A stretch of DNA of 64,000 nucleotides from Labrys sedimenti (GTDB taxonomy: Bacteria; Pseudomonadota; Alphaproteobacteria; Rhizobiales; Labraceae), in assembly GCF_034424805.1 (NCBI RefSeq), contig NZ_JAXOUF010000005.1, positions 304,590 through 368,589 on the forward strand. The letters run 5' to 3'. Positions within the stretch are counted from its first letter, which is position 1. Each line of letters begins with the position of its first letter. The notes under the pieces are model-generated. The model ran no database searches and was not told where the DNA came from. It was given only the letters and a program-made list of their open reading frames with translations. Positions 36,000 through 44,649 of this stretch are shown here, one piece after another. A program made the position numbers and the translations under genes.

Positions 36000-38057
36000 A
36001 TGGCCCGCAATCCGCGATATGACATTCTGTTCGAGCCGGTACGGATCGGTCCGGTCACCGCGCCCAACCGCTTCTACCAGACGCCCCATGCCACCGGCAT
36101 GGGCTATCTCAAGCCCGAAAGCGGCGCGAGGCTGCGCGGCATCAAGGCCGAGGGCGGTTGGGGGGTGGTGTGCACCGAATATTGCTCGATCCATCCGAGC
36201 TCCGATGATTCTCCCTTCGGCTTTTTAACCCTGTGGGACGAGGATGACGTGCGCTCGCTCATTCCCACGGTCGAGGCCATCCATGCCCATGGCAGCCTCG
36301 CCGGCGTGGAGCTGTGGCATGGCGGCTCCCATGCCAATAATCGCCTCACGCGCGAACCGGTCCTGGCCCCGTCGGCCCGTCCGGCCCTGATTCCCCAGCC
36401 TGGCAGCGCGCGCGCCATGGACAAGGCCGATATCAAGGCGTTCCGGACCTGGCACCGCGACGCCGCCCTGCGGGCAAGACGTGCCGGCTTCGACATCGTC
36501 TACTGCTATGCCGGTCATGACTATCTGCCCTTCCAGTTCCTGTCGCCCCGCCTCAATTTGCGCGGCGACGAATATGGCGGCAGCCTCGCCAATCGCACCA
36601 GGCTGCTGCGGGAACTGATCGAGGACATGCACGAGGCCGTCGGCGATCGCTGCGCGGTTGCCGTGCGTCTGTCGGTCGACGAATTGCATGGGCCTCGCGG
36701 CATCACCTCGCAAGGGGAAGGCCGGGAAATCCTCGCCATGCTGGCGGAGCTGCCGGATCTATGGGACGTCAACGTCTCCGGTTCGCTCGGCAATGACTCC
36801 CGCTCCGCCCGCTTCAGTAACGAAGGCTTCCAGGAAGAGCATGTCGCCTTCGTCAAGGCCGTTACCAGCAAGCCGGTGGTGAGCGTCGGGCGTTTCACCT
36901 CGCCCGACAGCATGGTGAGCCAGGTCCGGCGCGGCATTCAGGATTTCATTGGCGCGGCCCGCCCTTCGATCGCCGATCCCTTCCTGCCCAGGAAGATCGA
37001 CGAAGGGCGGGAGGACGAGATCCGCGAATGCATCGGCTGCAATATCTGCCGCTCGGCGAACAACGAGGCCGTGCCGCTGCGCTGCACGCAAAATCCCACC
37101 ATCGGCGAGGAATGGCGGCGCGGGTGGCATCCCGAACGCATCGAAACGGCAGCTGCGGGGTCGTCCCGCGTGTTGGTGGTAGGAAGCGGCCCGGCGGGCC
37201 TCGAATGCGCCCTCACGCTAGGGCGTCGCGGCCACCGCGTAATGCTGGCGGAAGCCGAACGCCGGCTCGGCGGGCGCATCAATCGCGAATCCACCCTTCC
37301 GGGGCTCGCCAGCTGGGCCCGCGTGCGCGACTACCGCCTGCATATGATCGGTAAGCTCTCCGAGATCGAGATCTTTCCCGAGAGCCCGCTGGGCGCCGAG
37401 GATATCCTGGCGCTTGAGGCGGAGCATGTCGTGCTCGCCACCGGCAGCCACTGGCGGCGCGATGGCATCGGCAGCCTTGGCGAGGAGGTGGCGGAACTCG
37501 GCACCGACCGGATCCTCACGCCCGACGATGTCTTTTCTGGCGCCGAGGTCACCGGGCCGGTGCTGATCTATGACGACGAGCACTATGCCGTCGGTGGTGC
37601 GCTGGCTGAGACCTTCCGCAGGCAAGGCCATGAGGTGTGGCTGGCCACCCCGGCAGCCGTGCTGTCGAGTTGGACCGTGATGACGGACGAGCAGTTCTTC
37701 ATCCACAGGCGGCTCTTGGAACTTGGCGTGGAACCGCTGCTCGGCCAGTACCTGGCCAGGGCAGCGGGGGGCGTGGCAGAACTCGCCTGCACCTATACTG
37801 GCCGGATCCGCCGGCATGATTTCGGCACCCTCGTCCTGGTCACCGGCCGCGTGGCGGAGGATGGCCTCTATCGCGAACTGGCCGACACGGCGGGTCGATG
37901 GCAGGAGGCCGGCCTCCGCTCCGTCACTCGCATCGGCGATTGCCTTGCACCCTCGTCGATCGCCGATGCGGTGCATGCCGGCCATCGCTGGGCACGCGAG
38001 CTCGACAGGCCGCCGGCCGAGATCGTGCCGCGCCGGGAACGGTCGCTGCCGGCTTGA
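36000..38057 (+). CDS. TMADH/dimethylglycine-demethylase-like FMN/4Fe-4S/FAD oxidoreductase
   Basis: 685 residues. Domain order: an Old-Yellow-Enzyme-type TIM barrel (1-335), a 4Fe-4S motif CIGCNICRSANNEAVPLRC (C344, C347, C350, C362), then an FAD/NAD-type domain starting VLVVGSGPAGLE near 391. Whole-length resemblance is to trimethylamine dehydrogenase. The residue matching its flavin-linking cysteine is alanine (PHATG, A31), so FMN should be non-covalent. Two tryptophans of its substrate cage appear replaced; the cage tyrosine (Y61, TEYCS) is kept. It probably demethylates an N-methylated amine or amino acid such as N-methylproline or dimethylglycine. An operator abuts its start. Confidence 0.88.
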   Translation: MARNPRYDILFEPVRIGPVTAPNRFYQTPHATGMGYLKPESGARLRGIKAEGGWGVVCTEYCSIHPSSDDSPFGFLTLWDEDDVRSLIPTVEAIHAHGSLAGVELWHGGSHANNRLTREPVLAPSARPALIPQPGSARAMDKADIKAFRTWHRDAALRARRAGFDIVYCYAGHDYLPFQFLSPRLNLRGDEYGGSLANRTRLLRELIEDMHEAVGDRCAVAVRLSVDELHGPRGITSQGEGREILAMLAELPDLWDVNVSGSLGNDSRSARFSNEGFQEEHVAFVKAVTSKPVVSVGRFTSPDSMVSQVRRGIQDFIGAARPSIADPFLPRKIDEGREDEIRECIGCNICRSANNEAVPLRCTQNPTIGEEWRRGWHPERIETAAAGSSRVLVVGSGPAGLECALTLGRRGHRVMLAEAERRLGGRINRESTLPGLASWARVRDYRLHMIGKLSEIEIFPESPLGAEDILALEAEHVVLATGSHWRRDGIGSLGEEVAELGTDRILTPDDVFSGAEVTGPVLIYDDEHYAVGGALAETFRRQGHEVWLATPAAVLSSWTVMTDEQFFIHRRLLELGVEPLLGQYLARAAGGVAELACTYTGRIRRHDFGTLVLVTGRVAEDGLYRELADTAGRWQEAGLRSVTRIGDCLAPSSIADAVHAGHRWARELDRPPAEIVPRRERSLPA

Positions 38058-38068
38058 ACGTTCCGCGC

Positions 38069-38731
38069 TTATCGCAGGGGGCCGAGTGCGCTTTCGAGCA
38101 GGCCAAGGCTGGCTTCCTCGGCCTCGGCCGGTGTCACCACCTTGGCATCGAGGCACCATTCCAGCCAGAGGCCATCGACCAGGGCAATGAAGTTGCGGGC
38201 GAGCCCGGCCGCGTCGACCTGACGGCCGCGATGGGTCGCGAGCGTGGCGATTTCGAGGGCCAGTTCGCCCCGATACGCCTCGTAGAGGCGCCGGTGGGCC
38301 CGGCGCAGCTTGTCGTTGACCGCGATCTCGCCCCAGAGCGCCAGCCAGACCAGGAGATTGTCGCGGGTGAAGGAGCGGGGCTGGAAATTGGAACGCACCA
38401 AGGCAAGCAGAACGGCCTCGGGCGAGCGCTGCGCCTGATCTTCGCGCTGCCGGCGGGCCTGCGCGATATGCTCGCTGACGCTTTCATAGAGCGAGGACTG
38501 GTAGACCTCGACCAGGAGATCGTCGAGGCTGCCGAAATGATGGTTGATCAGGCCACGCGAGACCTGGGCTTCCTTGCAGATGCTGTCGATGGTGAAGGCG
38601 GCGATACCGCCCTTGGCCAGAGCGCGTATCGCCGCCTCGATCAGCTGGCGCCGGCGGACGTCCGCGGTTTCACGGTTGAACCGGGGTGCGCGCTTGGCGG
38701 GGCGGGGCGGTGCAGGCGAGGCTGAGGTCAA
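38069..38731 (-). CDS. TetR/AcrR-family regulator, BetI-like
   Basis: 220 residues. The N-terminal helix-turn-helix is RRRQLIEAAIRALAKGGIAAFTIDSICKEAQVSRGLINHHFGSLDDLLVEVYQ (residues 26-79). The C-terminal ligand domain ends NFIALVDGLWLEWCLDAKVVTPAEAEE in the BetI_C style. It converges on the flavoprotein gene (11 bases between stops) and follows the binding-protein gene by 36 bases on the same strand. It is therefore cotranscribed from the promoter carrying operator copy 2 and probably autoregulated. The effector is likely the transported or demethylated compound. Confidence 0.9.
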   Translation of the reverse strand: MTSASPAPPRPAKRAPRFNRETADVRRRQLIEAAIRALAKGGIAAFTIDSICKEAQVSRGLINHHFGSLDDLLVEVYQSSLYESVSEHIAQARRQREDQAQRSPEAVLLALVRSNFQPRSFTRDNLLVWLALWGEIAVNDKLRRAHRRLYEAYRGELALEIATLATHRGRQVDAAGLARNFIALVDGLWLEWCLDAKVVTPAEAEEASLGLLESALGPLR

Positions 38732-38767
38732 ACCGGATCGCTTTCTCCCGGCACCGGCAGGACGCCC

Positions 38768-39547
38768 TCAGTCCTTGGGCGGCGTGCCGATATCGAAGTT
38801 GAAATATCTCTTGGCGAGCCTGTCGAACTCACCGCTTTTGTAGACGGCAGTGATGCCTGCATCGAGCCTGGCCTTCAAGTCGATATCGCTCTTGCGCAGG
38901 CCGCCGGCGATGCCCGCCTCGAAAATCGGGTCCCTGGGCACGTTCTTGACCTCGCAGCATTCGCCGTCCTTGCCCTTGAGAAAATCGGCCAGCGCGATGC
39001 TGTCGGCCAGGCCGAGATCGAGCCGCCCGGCGACGAGATCGGCATTGGCGGCATCCTGGGTCGAGTAGGTCTTCACGATGGCTTCGGGATAGGCGCGAGC
39101 GATATAATCGGCATAGACCGTGCTCGTCTGCACGCCGACAGTCTTGCCCTTCAGTCCGCCGGGCGAGAAGTCGAAGCTGTCGCCCTTGGCGCCGACGAAG
39201 TGGGCCGGGGTGGTATAATAAGGGATGGTGAAGGCGATTTGCTGGGAGCGTTCCGGCGTGATGCCCATCGAGGCCCAGATCACGTCGATCTTGTTTGAAT
39301 TGAGCGCCGGGATGATGCCGTCCCAGGCGGTCTGGACGATCTCGCAATCGAGCTTGGCGGCTTTGCAGACGGCCTTGGCGAGATCGACTTCGAAGCCGGC
39401 CCATTGCCCCTCGGCATCCTTGGCCGCGAAGGGCGGATAGGGTTCGGCGGCGAGGCTGACGCGGGTCGGCGCGGCCTCGGCCCCGGTGATGGCGACGTAG
39501 AGCAGGGCGGCGGCGGCGATACAACGCGTCCCGATGTAAAGAGGCAT
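38768..39547 (-). CDS. ABC transporter substrate-binding protein, family 3 (amino-acid/quaternary-amine type)
   Basis: 259 residues from the ATG at 39547 (GGAAAG upstream). Residues 1-25 are a signal peptide (AAALLYVAITGAEAA). The mature part shows the SBP_bac_3 pattern: VSLAAEPYPPFAAKDAEGQWAGFEVDLAKAVCKAAKLDCEIVQTAWDGIIPALNSNKIDVIWASMGITPERSQQIAFTIPYY, typical of periplasmic amino-acid or opine binders. No permease or ATPase gene is adjacent, so it must share a transporter encoded elsewhere or act as a sensor. It forms an operon with the tetR-like gene, with an operator about 120 bases upstream. Confidence 0.9.
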   Translation of the reverse strand: MPLYIGTRCIAAAALLYVAITGAEAAPTRVSLAAEPYPPFAAKDAEGQWAGFEVDLAKAVCKAAKLDCEIVQTAWDGIIPALNSNKIDVIWASMGITPERSQQIAFTIPYYTTPAHFVGAKGDSFDFSPGGLKGKTVGVQTSTVYADYIARAYPEAIVKTYSTQDAANADLVAGRLDLGLADSIALADFLKGKDGECCEVKNVPRDPIFEAGIAGGLRKSDIDLKARLDAGITAVYKSGEFDRLAKRYFNFDIGTPPKD

Positions 39548-39885
39548 GGTGTCTTTCCGTTCTCTCTGGCTGCACAGGCATGACCGCGGAGGATCGGATG
39601 ATCGGCAAGGGCAGGCATAGACGTTTCCCGGTGCCGAGCATCCTCCGCCACGGCCGTTGTTCTTTCTTATTGAACAAACGTACAACAAGGGAAATGGCGA
39701 TGCAATGCTCATGCGGCCATGATGAACGCGGCCGACCCGAAGGCGTCGCGCACCAGCAACGGCGAGACGCCGGCGGGAAGCGATTTTGCTGTGAATTCGC
39801 GGAGTTGCGCGGGCAGGACGCCGCTCCCCCTTGCGACATGGCATAGGATGAGGGAGCTTTATCGACCAATGCGAGCGGGGTGTGA
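39548..39885. promoter_or_regulatory. divergent intergenic region with TetR-type operator
   Basis: 338 bases between the binding-protein gene and the small membrane-protein gene. Besides the 22-bp operator at 39667-39688 nothing else was recognised. Frames across it lack protein character. Confidence 0.4.
39667..39688. promoter_or_regulatory. TetR-type operator, copy 2
   Basis: Matches 19 of 22 bases of the site at 35964-35985. The right half CGTACAACAA is identical and the left half is TTATTGAACA. It lies about 120 bases upstream of the binding-protein/tetR pair, where it would give autoregulation. Confidence 0.62.
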
Positions 39886-40365
39886 ATGACCGGGGACCGG
39901 AGTCTATGGCCGCCAGGCGACCGTCCGGCGATCGTTTTTCTTGTTCATTTGGCTTTCAGCCTGCTGGGCATCGCCCTGGCTTCGCTCATGGCGGCGCTGG
40001 TCTATGTCGGCGCGGTGGCGTTTCAAGGCGGAAAGTTCTTCCCGCTGGATCTGCAAGAATCCTTCCCGGCCGCGACACCGGTCAAGAGCCTGGCCGTCCT
40101 GACGGCGATATTTGCCGTCATTCCCGCTTTGTTGGCCCGGGGAGTCGCGCAGTTGATCGGGTGGAGATCGCCCTGGCTTTACATCGCCGCGGCCGCGATT
40201 TTTGCCGTCGCCGCCTATTTCGAGATGGTCCGTACCGCGAAGCTTTTAGCAGAGGATCCCCGTCTTGCCATGGATGCCACGGCTTTTGCCGCGCTGGGTG
40301 CAACCTGCGGCCTGATGTTCTGGCTGGTGGCGGTACGATTGCCGGCTGGCCTGGCGAGGCGATGA
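39886..40365 (+). CDS. small four-span membrane protein, paralogue B
   Basis: 159 residues and four hydrophobic segments. Shared with 31057-31527 are FLVHLAFSLLGIALASLMAALVYVGA, IGWRSPWLYIAAAAIFA and CGLMFWLVAVRLPAGLARR. The middle loop (GGKFFPLDLQESFPAATP) differs. No family is recognised. It is monocistronic, convergent with the serine hydrolase gene 28 bases on. The two paralogues bracket the autotransporter, flavoprotein, tetR and binding-protein genes. Confidence 0.7.
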   Translation: MTGDRSLWPPGDRPAIVFLVHLAFSLLGIALASLMAALVYVGAVAFQGGKFFPLDLQESFPAATPVKSLAVLTAIFAVIPALLARGVAQLIGWRSPWLYIAAAAIFAVAAYFEMVRTAKLLAEDPRLAMDATAFAALGATCGLMFWLVAVRLPAGLARR

Positions 40366-40392
40366 GCCCGTCCATACCCGCCGGCCTCGCGC

Positions 40393-41577
40393 TCAAACCC
40401 TGGTGGCCAAGGCCTCGAACAGTTCGAGATTGAGCTTGTCGGTGGGATCGTCCACCGGCTCGGGCTGCGACGACATCTTGACGATAACCACTTCGGCGGC
40501 CGGGTTCACATAGAGCCACTGACCGTGAATGCCGATGGCCAGGAAGGCGCCGTTGGCATAGCCGGTCTGATACCATTTGTTGCGGTAGCGGCCCTGGCTG
40601 AGCAGATGCACGAAATCGCCCTGCTGCCAGGCCTCGGCGCTGCCGCCCCGGCAGGTGTCCTCGACCCAGCGCTGCGAGACGATGCGGTTCCCATCCAGAC
40701 TGCCGCCCTGGCGCATCATGTCGCCGACACGGGCGAGATCCCGCGCGCTCATGCTGATGCCACCGGCAGCCCGTGCCGTGCCGGCCGCGTCGACGGTGAC
40801 GATGCCGTCCTGGCGGGCGCCGAGCTTTTGCCACAGACGCGAGGAGGCGTAGTCGGCGTAGCGCTCGCCGCTGGCCCGTTCGACCACGATGCCGAGCAGA
40901 TCGGAATTGGGCGAGCGGTAGCGGAAGGGGCCGCCATGCTCGCCGGCGCCCTTGGGCATGGAAGCGATGAAGCCGAGCAGCGTACCGGGATCCTGGCCGG
41001 GCGCCGAGGGATTCCACAAGGTGGCGCGCCGATAACGGGCAAATTCGCCGGTGGGATCGAGATAGGCTTCCTCGAAGGAAAGACTGACGCGCATGTCGAG
41101 CAGATGGCGCACGCTGGCGTCGGCAAAGGCCGAGCCGGCGACTTCGGGCACATAGTCGGCGATGGGCGCCTCGGGATCGAGCCGACCTTCATCCTCGGCG
41201 ATGCCGGCCAGGATCGCGGTCAGCGACTTGGAGATCGAGAAGACGATGTGCCTGTCAGCACTGGTGAAGCGCGGGGCATGGTAGTCGGCAACGAAGCGGC
41301 CGGACTTCATCACCACCAGGGCATCGGTGGAGGTCTGCGCGAGGATGGCGGCGAGGGGATGGCTGTCGCCGCCGATCGTCAGCCTTTCGCGCAGCAGGCC
41401 GGAAGCATCGGCGTCCGGCGCCTCGGCCTTGGCGATGCCCGCCGAGATCCGCGCCGACGGGACCAGTTCGGAAACGTTGCGGAAAGCCCAGACATTCCAG
41501 GGCGCCTGGCGCCAATTGGAGAGCTGTACGGCATTGCGGGAAAAACCGTAGGCGGATTCGAAGGCTGAATGAGGCAT
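40393..41577 (-). CDS. serine hydrolase, beta-lactamase class C/esterase-like
   Basis: 394 residues from the ATG at 41577. The Ser-x-x-Lys nucleophile motif is FSISKSLTAI and the second-site tyrosine lies in FRYRSPNSDLLG. HGQWLYVNPAAEVVIVKMSSQPEP replaces the K-T-G strand. No signal peptide is evident, so it is likely cytoplasmic. The family covers esterases, 6-aminohexanoate-dimer hydrolases and D-amino peptidases. True beta-lactamase activity is not implied. A palindromic repeat element lies just upstream. Confidence 0.85.
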   Translation of the reverse strand: MPHSAFESAYGFSRNAVQLSNWRQAPWNVWAFRNVSELVPSARISAGIAKAEAPDADASGLLRERLTIGGDSHPLAAILAQTSTDALVVMKSGRFVADYHAPRFTSADRHIVFSISKSLTAILAGIAEDEGRLDPEAPIADYVPEVAGSAFADASVRHLLDMRVSLSFEEAYLDPTGEFARYRRATLWNPSAPGQDPGTLLGFIASMPKGAGEHGGPFRYRSPNSDLLGIVVERASGERYADYASSRLWQKLGARQDGIVTVDAAGTARAAGGISMSARDLARVGDMMRQGGSLDGNRIVSQRWVEDTCRGGSAEAWQQGDFVHLLSQGRYRNKWYQTGYANGAFLAIGIHGQWLYVNPAAEVVIVKMSSQPEPVDDPTDKLNLELFEALATRV

Positions 41578-41630
41578 GGGTGCTGAAGATGCGTCAATAA
41601 TTGATGGGAGATCAGGGCATTGCACAGCCA

Positions 41631-41766
41631 GCCTTCTCCCCTTGCGGGAGAAGGTGGCGCGAAGCGGCGGGTGAGGGGAGAAACACAACCTTGCCAGGAG
41701 GGCGGTGCGAGACCCCTCATCCGGCCCGGCTGCGCCGGTCCACCTTCTCCCGCAAGGGGAGAAGGC
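41631..41766. repeat. RIME-like palindromic intergenic element
   Basis: A 27-base arm (41631-41657, beginning GCCTTCTCCCCTTGCGGG) and its perfect inverted copy (41740-41766) enclose 82 bases that contain further G+C-rich half-stems. The arms themselves fold (CTCCC...GGGAG). It lies between the serine hydrolase start and the polyamine-binding-protein stop. Size, symmetry and sequence type resemble the RIME/BIME-like intergenic palindromes of rhizobia. Confidence 0.8.
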
Positions 41767-41795
41767 AACAGCGCTCCGGTTGAGACTGACAGTCC

Positions 41796-42830
41796 CTATT
41801 TCTGCAGCTCGGTCCAGATCTTGCTGTAGAGCTCGGTCACTTCCGGCGGACAGGCGTGCGAGAATTCGGCGGTCTTCATGACCTCCTCCGGCACGTTTAC
41901 CTCAGGTGCATCCTTCATGTCGGCCGGCATGAATTTTTCCGAGCCGGCGATGCCGTTGGCATAGCGGTGGAAGGCCGAGTTCATCGCCGCGTTTTCCGGG
42001 TCCATCATGAAGTTCATGAACAGCTTGGCGTTCTCGACGTTCTTGGCTTCCTTCAGCACGACGATGTTATCGCTCCAGAGCTGCACGCCCTCCTTGGGAT
42101 AGCCGTAATGGATCTGCGGGTGACCCAGGCGCTGGCGCAGGGCCGAGCCGTTCCAGTCGCTGGAAGCCTTGAAGTCGCCGGCGCCCATCTTCTCGATGGT
42201 GTTGTATTCCATCGCGATCCAGTTGGGCTTGGCCTTGACCAGGGTGTCGCGCACCTTCTTGAGCAGGGCCTTGTCGCCGTCGCACATCTTGCCGCCATTG
42301 TAGCGCAGAGCGGCGTGGATGACGTCGTTCATCTCGGGCACGACATTGGTCTTGCCCTTCAGCTCGGCCGGCGTGTCGAAGATGATGCCCCAGGTGTTGA
42401 TATCCCCCTTGTAGACGTCGGTGTTGACGACGACGCCGACCGTGCCCCAGGCCCACGGCACGGAATATTTGCGGCCGGGATCGAAGGGCGGATCGGCCCA
42501 TTCCTTGGCGACGTTCTTGAAGTTCTCCATCTTGGACGGATCGACTTCCTGCACGAGGCCTTCGGAGATCCAGATCGGGATGAAGTTCTGCGAGGGCATG
42601 GCGATGTCGTAGCCCGTGCCGCCCTGGCGCACCTTGGCGAGCGCCGTGTCGTTGGAGTCGTAGTCGGTGATGGTGACCTTGACGTTGTATTTCTGCTCGA
42701 ACTTCTTGATCATCTCCGGGCTGGTGTAATTGCCCCAGTTGAAGATGTTGAGCGCGCCCTCCGCGCTGGCAAGGCTCGTGGATGCGAGCAGCGCCAGGGC
42801 GGCAGCTGTGGCCGTCGATTTCCAGTTCAT
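41796..42830 (-). CDS. polyamine-type ABC transporter substrate-binding protein (PotD/PotF family)
   Basis: 344 residues with a signal peptide (ATAAALALLASTSLASAEG). The mature protein starts LNIFNWGNYTSPEMIKKFEQKYNVKVTITDYDSNDTALAKVRQGGTGYDIAMPS, the PotD/PotF signature. WAWGTVGVVVNTDVYKGDINTW follows. It should bind putrescine, spermidine or a related cation in the periplasm. It is the last gene of the minus-strand ABC operon, 105 bases after the second permease, with GGGAG upstream of the ATG. The exact ligand is not determinable by eye. Confidence 0.92.
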   Translation of the reverse strand: MNWKSTATAAALALLASTSLASAEGALNIFNWGNYTSPEMIKKFEQKYNVKVTITDYDSNDTALAKVRQGGTGYDIAMPSQNFIPIWISEGLVQEVDPSKMENFKNVAKEWADPPFDPGRKYSVPWAWGTVGVVVNTDVYKGDINTWGIIFDTPAELKGKTNVVPEMNDVIHAALRYNGGKMCDGDKALLKKVRDTLVKAKPNWIAMEYNTIEKMGAGDFKASSDWNGSALRQRLGHPQIHYGYPKEGVQLWSDNIVVLKEAKNVENAKLFMNFMMDPENAAMNSAFHRYANGIAGSEKFMPADMKDAPEVNVPEEVMKTAEFSHACPPEVTELYSKIWTELQK

Positions 42831-42935
42831 TTCTGTCTCCCGTTACGAAGCCGGGGCACCGGCTTGAGCTCTACAGCCCCTCATTGGCGACGCGGCGGCC
42901 GGGCGGGGGTTCGAGCCCCCGCTCCGGCGGCTGCG

Positions 42936-43736
42936 TCAATCTTTCTTCCTGCTGATGAAGAAGAAAATCGTGACGATGACGACGGACAGCAGCAGGAAGA
43001 CCGTCGACAGCGCGTTGACTTCGGGTGTGACGCCGCGGCGCAGCTGGCCGAGCATGTAGGTCGGCAGCGTGTCCTGGCCGCCGGACTTGACGAATTCGGT
43101 GATCACCACGTCGTCGAGCGAGGTGACGAAGGCCAGCATCAGGCCGGCGAGGATGCCGGGCCAGAGCAGCGGCAGGGTCACGCGCCGGAAGGCCCGCCAC
43201 GGCGTGGCATAGAGGTCGGCGGCGGCGCGCTCCAAGGTGAGGTCCATGCCCTCCAGGCGGGCGCGGATCGGCAGATAGGCGAAGGGCACGCAAAAGGCTG
43301 TGTGGGCGGCGATCAGATAGGCCAGGCCGTCATAGCCGGTGACGATCTTGATGCGGGAAAAGAAGATCAGCAGCGCCACGCCGGTGACGATCTCGGGCAC
43401 CATCAGCGGCTGGTTGATGGCCGAATAGGTGAAGGTGAGGCCCGGATAGGCTTCGGTACGTGTGGTCGCCAGCGCTGCCATAGTGGCGCAGACGGTGGAG
43501 AGCACCGCGGCGATGGTGGCGATCTGGAAGGAGCGCAGGGTGGCATCGACCACCTGGTCATTGTTCCAGGCCGCCACGAACCATTTCAGCGAGAAGCCGC
43601 CCCAGGTGGAGACCGAGGAGGATTCGTTGAAGGCGTAGATCACCATCACCACGATCGGCAGATAGAGCAGCACGAAGCAGAGGAGCGCGATGGTGGTGAA
43701 GCCGGGCTGGCGGCGGATCGAGAAGGGCTCAGCCAT
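42936..43736 (-). CDS. polyamine-type ABC transporter permease (PotC/PotI family)
   Basis: 266 residues with six spans. The EAA loop common to inner-membrane ABC permeases is ERAAADLYATPWRAFRRVTLPLLWPGILAGLMLAFVTSLDDVVITEFV, with the PotC-like DDVVIT segment. Its start overlaps the 3' end of the preceding permease gene by 8 bases, indicating coupling. It forms the heterodimeric channel with that permease. Confidence 0.93.
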   Translation of the reverse strand: MAEPFSIRRQPGFTTIALLCFVLLYLPIVVMVIYAFNESSSVSTWGGFSLKWFVAAWNNDQVVDATLRSFQIATIAAVLSTVCATMAALATTRTEAYPGLTFTYSAINQPLMVPEIVTGVALLIFFSRIKIVTGYDGLAYLIAAHTAFCVPFAYLPIRARLEGMDLTLERAAADLYATPWRAFRRVTLPLLWPGILAGLMLAFVTSLDDVVITEFVKSGGQDTLPTYMLGQLRRGVTPEVNALSTVFLLLSVVIVTIFFFISRKKD

Positions 43737-44649
43737 GTTTCACTCCCGAACCGCCGGTGTTGCGCACATAGACCAGCAGCGCCACCATCACGATCGCCAT
43801 CACCGTGATGGAGAGCGAGGCGCCCAGCGGCCAGTTGCGGCCCTGGCCGAACTGCAGCTCGATCAGGTTGGACAGCATCATGTTCTTGCCGCCGCCGAGC
43901 AGGTTCGGCGTGACATAGGCGCCGAGCGCGGGAATGAACACCAAGATGGAGCCGGCGACGATGCCGGGCTTGGTCAGCGGGATGATGATGCGGCGGAGCA
44001 CCTGGAAGCGGCTGGCATAGAGATCATAGCCGGCCTCGACCAGGCGGAAGTCGAACTTCTCCATGCTGGCATAGATCGGCAGCACCATCAGCGGCAGGTA
44101 GACATAGGCCATGCCGGCCAGGATGGCGGTATCGGTATAGAGGATCTGCAGCGGTGCCGAGATCACGCCGAGCTTGATCAGCATCGTGTTGAACAGGCCT
44201 TCGTTGCGGATGATCTGCAGCACGGCGAAGGTGCGGATCAGAAGGTTGGTCCAGAACGGAATGGTGATCAGGAACAGCCAGAGGTCGCGCCGGTTGGCCG
44301 GCCGCGTCGAGATGAAATAGGCGGTGGGAAAGCCGAGCGCCAAGGTGACCACCGTGGTCATCAGTGCGAGCTTCACCGAACGCCAGAAGATGGTGAGATG
44401 GGCGCTGGCCAGTGACAGTGTATCGTCGAACATGTCGCGTTCGAAGAACACGGAGACCCAGCCGTCGGTGGAGAATTTCCACTTTACGTCGCCATAGGGG
44501 CCGGGCTCGAGGAAGGAATAGACCAGCACGATCAGGAGCGGGCCAGTGGCGGCGAGCAGGATCACCAGCAAGGCGGGCGCGGAAAGCAGCCAGCGGTTGC
44601 GGATTTCGCCCTGTCGGGTCTTGGCTGCGATTTCGGCGGCGTCCGTCAT
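43729..44649 (-). CDS. polyamine-type ABC transporter permease (PotB/PotH family)
   Basis: 306 residues. An N-terminal cytoplasmic stretch is followed by six spans, with a large periplasmic loop after span 1. The EAA motif is LVEAGYDLYASRFQVLRRIIIPLTKPGIVAGSILVFIPALGAYVTPNLLGG, typical of PotB/PotH. Its ATG overlaps the stop of the ATPase gene by one base (TGATG). Confidence 0.93.
   Translation of the reverse strand: MTDAAEIAAKTRQGEIRNRWLLSAPALLVILLAATGPLLIVLVYSFLEPGPYGDVKWKFSTDGWVSVFFERDMFDDTLSLASAHLTIFWRSVKLALMTTVVTLALGFPTAYFISTRPANRRDLWLFLITIPFWTNLLIRTFAVLQIIRNEGLFNTMLIKLGVISAPLQILYTDTAILAGMAYVYLPLMVLPIYASMEKFDFRLVEAGYDLYASRFQVLRRIIIPLTKPGIVAGSILVFIPALGAYVTPNLLGGGKNMMLSNLIELQFGQGRNWPLGASLSITVMAIVMVALLVYVRNTGGSGVKHG

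Noticed and set aside
42870..42940. tRNA-like T-arm (GGGGGTTCGAGCCCCC) in the ABC operon spacer
   Set aside because: No matching acceptor, D or anticodon arms and the stem register is off; not a tRNA.
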